A stretch of DNA of 48,051 nucleotides from Rheinheimera sp. (GCF_030824435.1 NZ_JAVBXS010000048.1:1-48051), one strand, 5' to 3'; positions 1-9,263 are shown, counted from the stretch's first letter. Program-made: numbers and translations. Notes: generated from the sequence alone by a model not told the origin.

Positions 1-2633
1 GACAACAACTGCGGTTGTGTCACCGCTTCACCACTGTTGTGTTTGTCAGTTAATAACTGCATTTGTACCTGTTGCCTACGGCTTTGTTCAGCTGCCGGTG
101 ACTCCAGTTTTGCCAGCCATTCCAGTGCCAAAGTGAGATCGGCACGGCTTAAAGTTTTTTCCTGCTGCTGGTTAAACACCAAACGGTAGATAGGCGGCAA
201 ATCGCTGAGATTTGGCTGAGGTTGTTCCAGAGCACTAAACAACTGGCGATAACTGTCGAGCTCAGCATTTTGTTGTAAAGCTGCCAGGTTTTGTTCTACT
301 CGCTGTTTTAACGCTTTTTGGCTGACAGCCTGTTGTTCATCAACTGGCTTGAACTGCGCCAGTTGTTGTAACTGTTGCAACAAGGCTTTTTCGTCCTGTG
401 CTTCATTGACGCTTTGTGTCAGCGTTGCCAGTACATCAGTTTGTGCCAAACGTTCAGCTTCTTGTTGTTGCTGTAACGCTTGTTTGTGCGCAGCACGGCT
501 TTCAAACCAGCTGTCACAAGCTGCTCTGAATTCCAGCCACAGCTGTTGATCAACGGCTTTACCGGCATAACCCAATAACTTCCATTGTTGCTGCAGCGTT
601 TTTAATTCGTTGCCAGCCTGCTCGTTTTGCGATTGTGATACCGTTTTAGCAGCCTGAACCAAAGCGGTTTTCAGCTCAACATTTTGTTGTTGCTGAGCTT
701 TTTGCTGTTGTTTCAGGTTATTCAGCAGTTGTTGATACTGCGGCTGCAAGTTTGCATACACATCTTTTTCCACAGATCCACTTTGTTGCCAGTCTTTACT
801 GTATTGCGTGATCAAAGCGTCCAGCGTTTTGCCACTGACACCGGCGTCAATTGAAGCCTGCATCTGCTCAATGAGCTGCTGTTTACGCAAAGCACTTTGT
901 GCCCGCTCTGCGTCCAGCTTGGCAAAATAGTCACGGCAAGGCGCAAAAGCCAACTCACAAGCGCTGTTAAAAGCGTCATTCAGTGCAGCTTCAACATCGG
1001 CGTCAGCACGGCCCAGCGTATTCCATTGTGCTCTGGCATTTTTGACGGCTGCCGCACGTTCTGTTGGCGTGAGATCTGTTGCAACAGCCAGTTGTTGCAT
1101 ACTTTCAACCAGCTGCTGTTTACGCGGCGTGGCAATATAAGCCTGTAACTCGGCTAAATCCTGCACCTGCGCTTCCAGCAACTGATACTCTTTTTGCAAA
1201 CTTTGCTGCTGAGCGGCGTTTAGCTGCAGGTAATCAGCGGTGATACCTTTAAAAAGCCCAAACAGCACATTAAATTTACCGGCCTGATGCAGCCGTTTAA
1301 ATTCTGCCATTTTGCTTTTTAACAAACGTTGTACTTTATCCTGCTGCGCCAGTAGAGGTTCACAGTGTTCACGCCACTGCTGCACCAGTTGCTGATAACT
1401 GCTGCTGAAACTTTCCGGCATCAGTTGTTTCAGTACTTTGCTCTGGCGTTGCCATTGTTGCTGCCAGTTTTTAAACAACTGATAAGCAGCTGCAACATCG
1501 TCATTTGCTTGTGGCAGCGTATGAGCGGCAGCTTCAGCCAATAAACGCGCCGATTGCGCCAGCGCTTCAGCGAGCTCAGGCAGTTTATCCAGCTGCTGGC
1601 TTATTTGTGTCATTTGTTGCTGTAACTGCAGATTAAAAGCTGTGGGCAACTGTGCAACCGCAACTTCAGCGCGAACATCATCCAGCGACTGCTGATACCC
1701 AGCGGCTTTGGTGAGTTCTGCTTCATTCAGTGCAACAGCAAGCTGTTGTTGCAGGTTTTCAAGTTGCACAGACAAAGCATTAAAACGCTGCTCTGCAGCT
1801 TTTGCCAATACCTGCTGTTGCTGCATTTTGGCAAATTCTGCAATTTTCGGTGCTATTGATCGTTCAGTCAGTTCAACAACTTTATGATATTTTTCAATAA
1901 ATTCAGCAGCATCTGTCAGGCACACCAGCTCAGGTGACAGCTGTTGCCATTCTTGTTGATAAGCTGCATATCTTTGCTGCAGCTCAGCAAAATCGGTTTT
2001 TTCCCGCACTGAATTTAATTTGGCAAGCAGCAGCACCACTTGTTTGCGGATACGCTCAGGCTTTTGTTTTTGCTCAAGATGCACCGCCAGCAGTGCATCT
2101 GCCGTCTCACGTAACTCACCGGTTAAAACACGGCTGAGTTTTTCCAGTGTTTTGTCATCGTCAAGCTGATTCAGCAGTTGTTTGCGCTGCTCTATGCTGA
2201 GCTTTTCATCCAGCACTGCTTGCTGGAACAAATCCTGACGCGCCAAACGTTGCAACAGGCTGAATTTCAGCTCAGCGTCCTGCTCTGTTTGGGCCAGTTT
2301 TTCCAGAATACTGCTGCGGTTACATTCGCTGATAAACTGTGCTTTTAAATGCGCTGACACTTTATTATCCAGCAACATTTGCACCAGCTGCTGCTCGGCA
2401 AAATGTTTTAATCGTTCAGCCGGCTCATGTTTGCTGGCCTGCCACCATAAAGAAAATTCATTTAACCGCTCAAGTGCAGTACGACGCACCGCTTCGGCGC
2501 CGTCATTAAAAGCCAGCTCATGCAGAATTTCTTTCTGTGCTGGTGTTTTGTCATCAAGTTCGGCAATGGCCAACTGACGGATTGCAGCATTTTCGTGCTG
2601 CCATTTTGGCTTAAACCAACGTTTAAAGATCAT
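1..2633 (-). CDS. DUF349-domain protein, C-terminus beyond window
   Basis: The reading frame opens at the ATG at 2633 and stays open to the left edge, giving 877 residues with no stop. The protein is very rich in Gln, Leu and Ala and looks almost wholly helical. The N-terminal ~200 residues resemble HEAT-like helical repeats. Further on, repeated blocks of the form W-x2-LG...F-x3-C-x3-F (for example QQWKLLG followed by FRAACDSWFESR) are typical of DUF349 repeats. I know of no established biochemical role for the family. The start overlaps the stop of the YeaC-like gene by 11 bases, which suggests translational coupling. The family assignment comes from remembered motif patterns; the true C-terminus is not in view. 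Confidence 0.8.
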   Translation of the reverse strand, partial: MIFKRWFKPKWQHENAAIRQLAIAELDDKTPAQKEILHELAFNDGAEAVRRTALERLNEFSLWWQASKHEPAERLKHFAEQQLVQMLLDNKVSAHLKAQFISECNRSSILEKLAQTEQDAELKFSLLQRLARQDLFQQAVLDEKLSIEQRKQLLNQLDDDKTLEKLSRVLTGELRETADALLAVHLEQKQKPERIRKQVVLLLAKLNSVREKTDFAELQQRYAAYQQEWQQLSPELVCLTDAAEFIEKYHKVVELTERSIAPKIAEFAKMQQQQVLAKAAEQRFNALSVQLENLQQQLAVALNEAELTKAAGYQQSLDDVRAEVAVAQLPTAFNLQLQQQMTQISQQLDKLPELAEALAQSARLLAEAAAHTLPQANDDVAAAYQLFKNWQQQWQRQSKVLKQLMPESFSSSYQQLVQQWREHCEPLLAQQDKVQRLLKSKMAEFKRLHQAGKFNVLFGLFKGITADYLQLNAAQQQSLQKEYQLLEAQVQDLAELQAYIATPRKQQLVESMQQLAVATDLTPTERAAAVKNARAQWNTLGRADADVEAALNDAFNSACELAFAPCRDYFAKLDAERAQSALRKQQLIEQMQASIDAGVSGKTLDALITQYSKDWQQSGSVEKDVYANLQPQYQQLLNNLKQQQKAQQQQNVELKTALVQAAKTVSQSQNEQAGNELKTLQQQWKLLGYAGKAVDQQLWLEFRAACDSWFESRAAHKQALQQQQEAERLAQTDVLATLTQSVNEAQDEKALLQQLQQLAQFKPVDEQQAVSQKALKQRVEQNLAALQQNAELDSYRQLFSALEQPQPNLSDLPPIYRLVFNQQQEKTLSRADLTLALEWLAKLESPAAEQSRRQQVQMQLLTDKHNSGEAVTQPQLL

Positions 2634-2928
2634 CGTGCGAAAACCTTGCAATAGCATCCATGGCTGCAGGCGTCGGTGCGGCTGCTCCAGCGAATTGTTT
2701 TTTCATTTCAGTTTTAGATTTCACAACCATCTGGCCATCGGCACCAATGGTAAAAGGTTCATCCGAGCGCAGAATTTTGGCCTGATAAGCCATCACCAGC
2801 TGCATACTGTGCGCGTGTTGAGCATCGCTCATCATCGTGCCATCAGCCCAGCGTTTGGTTGCCACACATTCCACCAGATTCTGGTAAGTTTCGGCAGACA
2901 TAGCTGCAACTAAGGCGTTGAAATCCAT
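2623..2928 (-). CDS. YeaC-like DUF1315 family protein
   Basis: This 101-residue protein matches the YeaC/DUF1315 pattern. It has an N-terminal ALVAAMSAETYQNL helix, then a KRWADG turn, a QLVMAYQAKI helix, and the family signature GQMVVKSK near residue 65. No catalytic motif or membrane segment is visible, and I know of no established function. It starts one base after the stop of the zinc-ribbon gene and its end overlaps the DUF349 gene, so the three are probably one transcript. In E. coli yeaC lies beside msrB and gapA; homologues of those two also occur in this window, at 7.3 and 16.2 kb. Confidence 0.8.
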   Translation of the reverse strand: MDFNALVAAMSAETYQNLVECVATKRWADGTMMSDAQHAHSMQLVMAYQAKILRSDEPFTIGADGQMVVKSKTEMKKQFAGAAAPTPAAMDAIARFSHDDL

Positions 2929-2929
2929 C

Positions 2930-3253
2930 TTATTTTCTCTTATACATCACAATGCGAACCTTGGTCACCACATACCAGATACAACCGATAATCATGGCAC
3001 CATACAGGGCTTTTTGTTCCCAGGAATCCGGCTCAGGGGCACGGTAATAAAACCAGGTAAAACTGCCCAGAAACAACACCAGCGCCAGCATAGCGTGGTT
3101 ATTCAACCGTTGACCTTGTGCCAGACGGTTGTCACGTTGCATGCGCTCCAGTTTTTCGACCGAAATTTCCGATAAATTATTGCCACAATGGTTACAGGTA
3201 GCGGCTTTATCTGAGACTCTTTTATCGCAATAAGGACAAGCAATAATCGCCAT
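2930..3253 (-). CDS. Zinc-ribbon membrane protein, function unknown
   Basis: The product is 107 residues if started at the ATG at 3253, which is preceded by GAGG eight bases upstream; a longer start at 3289 has no good ribosome site. Residues 6-23 hold two CxxC knuckles (CPYC and CNHC), a treble-clef or rubredoxin-like zinc ribbon. A charged linker and two hydrophobic stretches (about residues 55-70 and 80-97) follow, so it is probably a small inner-membrane protein with a cytoplasmic ribbon. It starts the unit that continues into the YeaC-like and DUF349 genes. I do not recognise a named family. Confidence 0.7.
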   Translation of the reverse strand: MAIIACPYCDKRVSDKAATCNHCGNNLSEISVEKLERMQRDNRLAQGQRLNNHAMLALVLFLGSFTWFYYRAPEPDSWEQKALYGAMIIGCIWYVVTKVRIVMYKRK

Positions 3254-3340
3254 ATACATCACCTCTTTTGACAGCGCACTATAAAGCAAATGATTGCTGT
3301 TGCAAACCGCAGATCCCGGTTGTTTTTATCTGGTTCACAA

Positions 3341-3367
3341 AACAAATGGCACCTTATTGGTGCCATT
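3341..3367 (-). terminator. Hairpin after the carboxypeptidase gene
   Basis: A perfect 9-bp stem (AATGGCACC / GGTGCCATT) with a 5-base loop lies 27 bases past the stop of the M14 gene. On the minus strand it is followed by TTGTTTTG, a modest T tract. It probably ends carboxypeptidase transcripts before the zinc-ribbon gene. Confidence 0.6.
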
Positions 3368-3393
3368 CTTTGAAGCTCAGTACGGTCAAATTT

Positions 3394-4518
3394 TTATAAC
3401 TGATCAACCACTGCACGCACTGCAATCAGCGTATCCTGACCCAGTTTCATTGAACGTACATCAGACCAGCCAAATTGTTCATCCGGTAGATTGGCGTTGT
3501 CTTTAAACGGCATTTCAAAAGTGTAAGCCAGACACTTAAACTGCTCAGCTACCCAGGTAGAAGCAATGGTCAGATTGGCCTGACCCGGTGCATCCAGCTC
3601 GTAACCAAACTGGGTCTGAAACTCTGGTGTTGCCGTTAACAAAGCCTGTTTAAAAGCGGTTTCGAGACCGGCCATTTTAGCGTTGTACGAAGGCACACCT
3701 TCGGCGCCAGCGACAAAGTTGTAAGGCAGGTTTTCGTCACCATGAATGTCGAGGAACATATCCACACCCACTTCCAGCATTTTCTGGCGAACCAGATAGA
3801 CTTCAGGGCTTTTTTCCAGACTTGGTGTTTGCCATTCGCGGTTCAGGTTCACACCTGCGGCGTTGGTGCGTAAATGACCACGCACGCTACCATCCGGGTT
3901 CATATTGGGTACCACATAAAACACTGCTTTTTGCAGCAGTTCACGGGCAACACCGTCGTCTTCGTCCAGCAAACGGTCTAATAAACCTTCAATAAACCAT
4001 TCCGCCATGGTTTCACCCGGGTGCTGACGGGCTGTGATCCAGATTTTCTTTTTACCTTCAGCAGGTTCACCCACCACCAATAAACTCATGTCGCGGTTAT
4101 CGAGTGTATTGCCTAAATCAACCAGCTGACACATGCCACTTGCCTGTGCCTGACTTAATAAGTCCATATGACGCTCATAGCTGTAAGGCGCGAAATAAGC
4201 AAAATACACAGACTCAGCTTCAGGGTAATGATGAATGGTCAGCTCTTTACCGTCGTATTCGGTTGGAACACGGAACCAGGTTTCACGATCGTAAGAAGCT
4301 ACGGCCTGATAATCGGCCCAGCCGCCAGGATAAGCAGAAGTTGCCACATTGGTGATCTTGATGGTGTGTGGTTCAAAACTGTCAGAATGCAAACGGAAAT
4401 GGAACCACTGATAAAAATCTGAGTTGTGGTCTTTGCGGATTGCCAGCTGAATATTATCAACGCTGTCCGCCTGAATGACTTCGATATTACCACTGTCAAA
4501 GTTACAGGTAATTTTCAT
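3394..4518 (-). CDS. M14 zinc carboxypeptidase, cytosolic (CCP/AGBL-like)
   Basis: The protein has 374 residues and no signal peptide, so it should act in the cytoplasm. An N-terminal beta-rich domain (about 1-115) precedes the catalytic domain, the layout of the M14 cytosolic carboxypeptidase (CCP/Nna1) subfamily. Zinc ligands are visible as H166 and E169 in RQHPGE and H259 in LDIHGDE. NMNPDG and NLNREW match substrate-binding motifs, and E335 in YTFEMPF fits the catalytic glutamate. Eukaryotic relatives trim glutamate from tubulin tails; the bacterial substrate is unknown to me. The gene is transcribed alone, with hairpins on both sides. Family assignment is firm, specificity is not. Confidence 0.88.
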   Translation of the reverse strand: MKITCNFDSGNIEVIQADSVDNIQLAIRKDHNSDFYQWFHFRLHSDSFEPHTIKITNVATSAYPGGWADYQAVASYDRETWFRVPTEYDGKELTIHHYPEAESVYFAYFAPYSYERHMDLLSQAQASGMCQLVDLGNTLDNRDMSLLVVGEPAEGKKKIWITARQHPGETMAEWFIEGLLDRLLDEDDGVARELLQKAVFYVVPNMNPDGSVRGHLRTNAAGVNLNREWQTPSLEKSPEVYLVRQKMLEVGVDMFLDIHGDENLPYNFVAGAEGVPSYNAKMAGLETAFKQALLTATPEFQTQFGYELDAPGQANLTIASTWVAEQFKCLAYTFEMPFKDNANLPDEQFGWSDVRSMKLGQDTLIAVRAVVDQL

Positions 4519-4643
4519 AACTTAAGATCCCATGCATGTAAAAAAGGTTGTGAGGGTAGCACAGTCCGCCAGCGGTGAAAATGCGCTGTTGTTCGCAAAC
4601 CCAACTGGTGTGTCCAGCCTATTGGCCCGATAAGATTGCTGTC

Positions 4644-4672
4644 GCAAAAACAAAGCCGCACTAGGCGGCTTT
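4644..4672 (-). terminator. Terminator of the long-form GAPDH gene
   Basis: An 8-bp stem (AAAGCCGC / GCGGCTTT) with a 5-base loop is followed on the minus strand by GTTTTTGC. It begins 28 bases after the stop codon at 4700, the expected place for an intrinsic terminator. Confidence 0.75.
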
Positions 4673-4699
4673 ATGGTTATTTTCAATAACGTCTGACGA

Positions 4700-6151
4700 T
4701 TAACGTGCCAGTGGCAGCGTTGGATACGCAATACCGGCCATTTCGTTCATCACGCGAATAACCTGAGTGCTGTAACCGAACTCGTTGTCATACCACACGT
4801 ACAACACACAACGGTCGCCATCCACAATAGTGGCTTGTGAATCCACCACACCGGCGTAACGTGAACCCACTAAGTCGCTGGAAACAATCTCAGTTGAGCT
4901 GGTGTAATCAATTTGATCCTGTAATTCAGAAAACAACGACACTTTTTGCAGGTATGCATTCAGCTCGTCACGGTTGGTTTCTTTGTTCAGGTTTAACGAC
5001 AAAATTGCCATAGACACATTCGGGGTTGGTACCCGGATGGCGTTGCCTGTCAGTTTACCTTTTAATTCTGGTAAAGCTTTGGCAACAGCAGAAGCAGCGC
5101 CGGTAGAAGTGATGACCATATTTAATGGTGCAGCACGGCCACGACGCTCAGCTTTGTGATAGTTATCAATCAGGTTCTGGTCGTTGGTGTACGAATGAAC
5201 AGTTTCAACGTGACCGTTTTTAATGCCATATTCGTCGTTTAAGGCTTTTAACACTGGTGTAATAGCGTTGGTGGTACAGCTGGCAGCAGAAACGATGGTA
5301 TCTTCTTTTGCGATCATTTTATGGTTAACACCATACACCACGTTTTTCACATTACCTTTGGCCGGTGCTGTTAATAATACCTTGGCAGCACCTTTGGCTT
5401 TAAAGTGAATAGACAGTTCTTCGTCGTCTTTCCAAATGCCCGTATTATCAACAACTAAAGCGTCATGAATGCCATAAGCGTTGTAATCGACCTGCTCTGG
5501 TGAATCGGCATAAATGACTTTAATAAAGGTACCGTTGGCTTTAATACCACCGTTTTCCTGATCAACAGTAATGCTGCCGTTAAAAGGACCGTGGATAGAA
5601 TCACGGCGTAATAAACTGGCGCGTTTTTCTAAATCGCCTTTACGGCCACCACGCACCACAATGGCACGCAGACGTAATTTGGCACTTGGACCTGCACGTT
5701 CAATCATCAGGCGGGCCAATAAACGACCGATACGGCCAAAACCATAAAGCACCACGTCTGTTGGTTTGATGTTGTCGTCGTGATCCAGTAAGTCTTCCAG
5801 CTCACGCTGCAGATATTGCTCCAGCGTTAAACCATCAGCTGCGTTTTTGTAATGATAAGCAAAAGCCAGCTTGCCAAGGTCGATACGACCCGGTGCTAAG
5901 TTCAGTTTGCTAATGGCTTCAAGCACAGGGAAACTCTCGCGTAAGCGCAGTTTTTGTTGTTCAAAACGCTCAACCGTTTTGTGAGATTTAATAATATCGA
6001 TAGTGGTCGCATTCACCAATGGTTTGCCATAAACCACCAGTTCAACAGCTTTGTTACGGTATAACCGGCCGATGATCGGCTGCATGTTTTCAGCAATTTC
6101 CTGGCGTTCCTGCCAGCTGCGTTGATACTGTTCTTCGTGAGATAAGGTCAT
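4700..6151 (-). CDS. Glyceraldehyde-3-phosphate dehydrogenase, long form
   Basis: The product is 483 residues from the ATG at 6151, which has AAGGCGAC upstream; the open frame extends further but that part looks non-coding. About 130 residues of helical N-terminal extension precede the NAD(P)-binding motif YGFGRIGRLL (137-146). The catalytic cysteine is C292 in SCTTN, and YDNEFGYS near the end is the usual GAPDH C-terminal motif. This extended form is common in marine gammaproteobacteria beside a classical GAPDH, and is often taken to work in the gluconeogenic direction (established for some GapB enzymes, inferred here). A possible HexR half-site lies 67 bases upstream. It diverges from the lipoprotein gene at 6309. 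Confidence 0.9.
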   Translation of the reverse strand: MTLSHEEQYQRSWQERQEIAENMQPIIGRLYRNKAVELVVYGKPLVNATTIDIIKSHKTVERFEQQKLRLRESFPVLEAISKLNLAPGRIDLGKLAFAYHYKNAADGLTLEQYLQRELEDLLDHDDNIKPTDVVLYGFGRIGRLLARLMIERAGPSAKLRLRAIVVRGGRKGDLEKRASLLRRDSIHGPFNGSITVDQENGGIKANGTFIKVIYADSPEQVDYNAYGIHDALVVDNTGIWKDDEELSIHFKAKGAAKVLLTAPAKGNVKNVVYGVNHKMIAKEDTIVSAASCTTNAITPVLKALNDEYGIKNGHVETVHSYTNDQNLIDNYHKAERRGRAAPLNMVITSTGAASAVAKALPELKGKLTGNAIRVPTPNVSMAILSLNLNKETNRDELNAYLQKVSLFSELQDQIDYTSSTEIVSSDLVGSRYAGVVDSQATIVDGDRCVLYVWYDNEFGYSTQVIRVMNEMAGIAYPTLPLAR

Positions 6152-6217
6152 GCTGTCGCCTTTTACTTCGTAAGTTAAATCAGTTGAGTGTAGGGTGCCT
6201 GACGCGAGGCGGCTTAT

Positions 6218-6232
6218 TGTAATTGAATTGGT
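6218..6232. promoter_or_regulatory. Weak HexR-like site between the long GAPDH and lipoprotein genes
   Basis: TGTAATTGAATTGGT keeps one good half (TGTAATT) of the HexR palindrome TGTAATTAAATTACA, but the other half is degraded. It sits between two divergent starts. I rate it only as a candidate because the intergenic DNA is A+T-rich and similar half-sites could arise by chance. Confidence 0.25.
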
Positions 6233-6308
6233 AATACTACAACAACAATTACAAAAGATTTTTTCAGCGCTATTGGTTATGCTAAAAATCGTCATTACGG
6301 AGATACAG

Positions 6309-7103
6309 ATGAAATTACGCTATGTAAGCCCGCTACTGCTGAGCCTGGTTGCCTGCGGCGAAAAAGAACTGACCGTCAATCAGCTTTGTGAAGAAAAACC
6401 GGGGCTTTGCAGTGACTTAAATGATGACTCCCACTGCAAGCTGGAGCGGCGCGATGTGATTGTCGGCCGTTATGATGAGCAGAAAATGCCGTCAGACAAA
6501 AACAAATATAAGTTGCTGATAGGTTTTGAAAAATACTCAAAATGTATTGAGCTGGCCTCAGGTATAGAACACATCAAACTGAAAGAGAAAAAAACCACCA
6601 GGGTGAATGGTTATCTGACCAGCCTCAGTGAAATTAAAAGACTCAATGACGAAACCATCACTTCAGACGAGCCAGGGTTATTGCATTACCACTGGTCACG
6701 CAACCAAAGTGAATCCCATCTGCAAAAATTCCTGTTGGCTGAGCAGGCCAAGCAGTTGGAAACACCGGAATTACAACTGGCTTTGGCCAGTTATTACATG
6801 AAACGAAATAGCCTAAAAACCATAGATATTCTGCATCATGCTTTAACTTTATACCCAGCTGACGCGCAGGTTGATCCGGAAATTTATACCGCACTCACCA
6901 CTATTTATTACAAACAGCGAAACTATAAATTGTCTTATCACTGGGCCTTACTGGCGGAAAATGCCGGAGTTCAGCGGATTGAATTTAAACAAATGAAAGC
7001 AGAGCTCGACAAACAAAATATCGACACTGATCTGATTGAAAATGCAGCGGATGAGACCATTGAAAGTATTCAGGCGGGTCAGTTTAAACAGCCAAACTTA
7101 TAA
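6309..7103 (+). CDS. DUF2989-like lipoprotein
   Basis: The start at 6309 follows ACGGAGAT and gives 264 residues. A short signal peptide ends in the lipobox LVAC, with C16 the likely lipidated residue, so the mature protein is membrane anchored. After this, LCEEKPGLCSDLN and CKLERRDVIVGRY match my memory of DUF2989, a family of uncharacterised lipoproteins from Shewanella-type bacteria. The C-terminal half (about 135-235) looks like paired helices of a TPR/Sel1-type solenoid. No enzyme motif is seen. The gene stands alone, divergent from the long GAPDH gene, and ends at a strong terminator. Confidence 0.75.
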   Translation: MKLRYVSPLLLSLVACGEKELTVNQLCEEKPGLCSDLNDDSHCKLERRDVIVGRYDEQKMPSDKNKYKLLIGFEKYSKCIELASGIEHIKLKEKKTTRVNGYLTSLSEIKRLNDETITSDEPGLLHYHWSRNQSESHLQKFLLAEQAKQLETPELQLALASYYMKRNSLKTIDILHHALTLYPADAQVDPEIYTALTTIYYKQRNYKLSYHWALLAENAGVQRIEFKQMKAELDKQNIDTDLIENAADETIESIQAGQFKQPNL

Positions 7104-7154
7104 CAGGCGCCTATCTGGGTTCAATCTTTAAATAAAGTCGACGAATATTCATAA

Positions 7155-7190
7155 AAAAACCGGTAGGCTACTCGCTTCACCGGTTTTTTT
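7155..7190 (+). terminator. Intrinsic terminator after the DUF2989-like gene
   Basis: A 10-bp stem (AAAAACCGGT / ACCGGTTTTT) with a 14-base loop runs into a T tract. It lies about 50 bases past the stop codon at 7103. The A tract on its other side means it might also stop leftward transcripts. Confidence 0.8.
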
Positions 7191-7285
7191 ATGGCCATAG
7201 TGGCAGAACACTAACAACGCCCGACAACAGTTTTGTTGTGTTTGCCGGCAAGGGCACAGATCATCAGCAACAGCGCTACAACCCC

Positions 7286-7306
7286 AAAAAAGGCCTCAGC
7301 TTTTTT
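7286..7306 (-). terminator. Probable msrB terminator overlapping its stop codon
   Basis: AAAAAAGGC and GCTTTTTT pair around a 4-base loop with one bulged base; on the minus strand the structure ends in a T6 tract. It starts within the msrB stop codon, so transcript end and coding end nearly coincide. Confidence 0.45.
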
Positions 7307-7691
7307 ACTCCGGTTGCCGGGCAAAAGTTAACGACACTGAATTGACGCAATATCGTTGCCCTTCCGGCAAAGGGCCATCATCAAACACATGGCCCAGATG
7401 GGCATCACAGGCGGCACACAAAATTTCAGTGCGCCGCATGCCGTGACTGTGATCAGGCTGATAACGCACCTGACCAGGCAAAGCACTGCGAAACGACGGC
7501 CAACCGCAACCAGAGTCAAACTTAGCGGCTGAATCAAACAGCGGTGCATTACAACAAACGCAGTGGTAACAACCACTTTGTTCGTTATGTAACAAAACGC
7601 CGCTAAAGGGATATTCAGTGCCTTTTTGCCGGGTGATATAAAACTGTTCATCACTGAGCCGTTCACGCCACTGTGTTTCTGTCAGTTTCAT
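7305..7691 (-). CDS. msrB: Peptide-methionine (R)-S-oxide reductase MsrB
   Basis: This cytoplasmic repair enzyme reduces the R form of methionine sulfoxide in proteins, with thioredoxin as usual reductant. Of three clustered starts (GTG 7697, ATG 7694, ATG 7691), the last has the best spacing from GGGAG and gives 128 residues, normal for the family. Structural-zinc cysteines are C44/C47 and C92/C95. The catalytic cysteine is C115 in RYCVNSVSL, and GCGWPSF near residue 61 is a family signature. In E. coli msrB is beside gapA and yeaC; here they are spread over the same 15-kb region. Confidence 0.95.
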   Translation of the reverse strand: MKLTETQWRERLSDEQFYITRQKGTEYPFSGVLLHNEQSGCYHCVCCNAPLFDSAAKFDSGCGWPSFRSALPGQVRYQPDHSHGMRRTEILCAACDAHLGHVFDDGPLPEGQRYCVNSVSLTFARQPE

Positions 7692-7733
7692 CATCACTCC
7701 CGTTACGGCACGTTATTGCCGGTTTTGTAGTCG

Positions 7734-9263
7734 TTATTTCACTTTGACCATAGGACGGCCTGCCAGACTCCAGTCCACATGGAAAAATTTGCCTTTGCTT
7801 TTGTCAGTGCGTTCAAAAGTATGGGCACCAAAATAATCCCTTTGCCCCTGCAACAGGTTGGCTGGCAATACCGCGGTGCGGTAAGAGTCGTAATAACTTA
7901 ACGCTGAACTTAAGGCAGCTACCGGCACCCCAAGCAAAGTGGCATCAGCAACGGCACGGCGCCAGTTCATCTGATACACCGAAATTTGCTTGGCAAAAAA
8001 CGGGTCGACCAGCAGATTAGCCAGGTCATCATTACGCTCATAAGCGTCAGTAATAGACTGTAAAAATACCGCCCGGATAATACAACCTGCCCGCCAGATT
8101 TTGGCAATTTCAGCAAAGTTCAGCTGCCAGCCGTGCTCAAGACCAGCGGTTTTCATCAGATCAAAACCCTGAGCGTACACACAAATTTTGGCGCAGTACA
8201 AAGCGTCGTGCAGCTGGGCTATCACCTGCGCTCTTTTCGCTTCAGTGGGTTTATCCTGCACCGGCCCAGCCAGCAAGGTAGAAGCTGCTACACGCTGCTC
8301 TTTTAAGGTTGAAATTGATCGGGCATACACAGCTTCGGCGATAGTTGGCGCCGGACAACCAAGCTCAAGACTACTGACCGCTGTCCATAACCCTGTGCCT
8401 TTTTGGCCTGCTTTATCCAGAATCACATCTACCAGCGGTAAGCCTGTTTCAGAATCTTTGGTGGCCAGTACTTCGGCACTGATTTCCATCAGGTAGCTGT
8501 TCAGAATGCCCTGATTCCACTCTTTAAACACGCCGGCAACTTCCTGAGCTGTCATGCCAAGGGCGTCACGCATCACCTGATACACTTCACAAATCAGCTG
8601 CATATCAGCGTATTCAATACCGTTGTGCACCATTTTGACATAATGGCCTGAACCGCCAGCGCCGATATAAGTGGCACAAGGTTCACCTTCAGTCACAGGG
8701 TTACCAGGTTCAAAACGTTCAATAGGACGGCCTGTGGTTGGGTTTACTTTAGCGGCAATAGCACGCCACACAGGTTCAATGCGGGTCCAGGCATAAGGGT
8801 CGCCACTTGGCATTAACGAAGGGCCAAAACGCGCGCCCACTTCACCACCGGAAACGGCAGTGCTGAAGAAAATAAACTTGCCTTCATAATATTTTTCGCG
8901 CCGCACTGTGTCAGTCCACAGGCTGTTGCCGGTGTCGACAATAATGTCATCGGCCTGAATACCGGCGTCTATGAGTTTAGAGCAGACATCATCAACAGGT
9001 TTACCGGCTGGTACCGACAGAATAATCAGATGTGGGCGGCTTAACTTAGCCAATAATTCGGTGTAAGAGCTGCAGGCAACCACACGGCCGCCACGGCCAT
9101 TGGTTTCCAATACATCCTGCGTAATTACAGATTCGAGTTTTTTATGGTCAAGGTCAAAAGCGGCAACACGGTAGCCATGATCGGCCAGATTCAGGATGAG
9201 ATTTTTGCCCATCACACCCGCGCCTACAAAACCAATGTCACACTGTACTGTTGTATCTGTCAT
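7734..9263 (-). CDS. gnd: 6-phosphogluconate dehydrogenase, decarboxylating
   Basis: This enzyme makes ribulose-5-phosphate, CO2 and NADPH in the oxidative pentose phosphate pathway. The product is 509 residues from the ATG at 9263 (GGAG nine bases upstream; a TTG one codon earlier is also possible). The N-terminal Rossmann motif is GFVGAGVMGKNL. The substrate-binding signature VSGGEVGARFGPS is present, as are the catalytic-lysine region GGSGHYVKMVHNGIEY and the C-terminal domain with QRDYFGAHTFER. No zwf or pgl is nearby. The gene follows glgX on the same strand after 134 bases without an obvious terminator, so it may be read from either its own or the glycogen promoter. Confidence 0.97.
   Translation of the reverse strand: MTDTTVQCDIGFVGAGVMGKNLILNLADHGYRVAAFDLDHKKLESVITQDVLETNGRGGRVVACSSYTELLAKLSRPHLIILSVPAGKPVDDVCSKLIDAGIQADDIIVDTGNSLWTDTVRREKYYEGKFIFFSTAVSGGEVGARFGPSLMPSGDPYAWTRIEPVWRAIAAKVNPTTGRPIERFEPGNPVTEGEPCATYIGAGGSGHYVKMVHNGIEYADMQLICEVYQVMRDALGMTAQEVAGVFKEWNQGILNSYLMEISAEVLATKDSETGLPLVDVILDKAGQKGTGLWTAVSSLELGCPAPTIAEAVYARSISTLKEQRVAASTLLAGPVQDKPTEAKRAQVIAQLHDALYCAKICVYAQGFDLMKTAGLEHGWQLNFAEIAKIWRAGCIIRAVFLQSITDAYERNDDLANLLVDPFFAKQISVYQMNWRRAVADATLLGVPVAALSSALSYYDSYRTAVLPANLLQGQRDYFGAHTFERTDKSKGKFFHVDWSLAGRPMVKVK

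Noticed and set aside
1-2633. Pseudogene at the left edge
   Set aside because: The frame stays open for 877 codons with consistent composition; it is only cut by the window edge.
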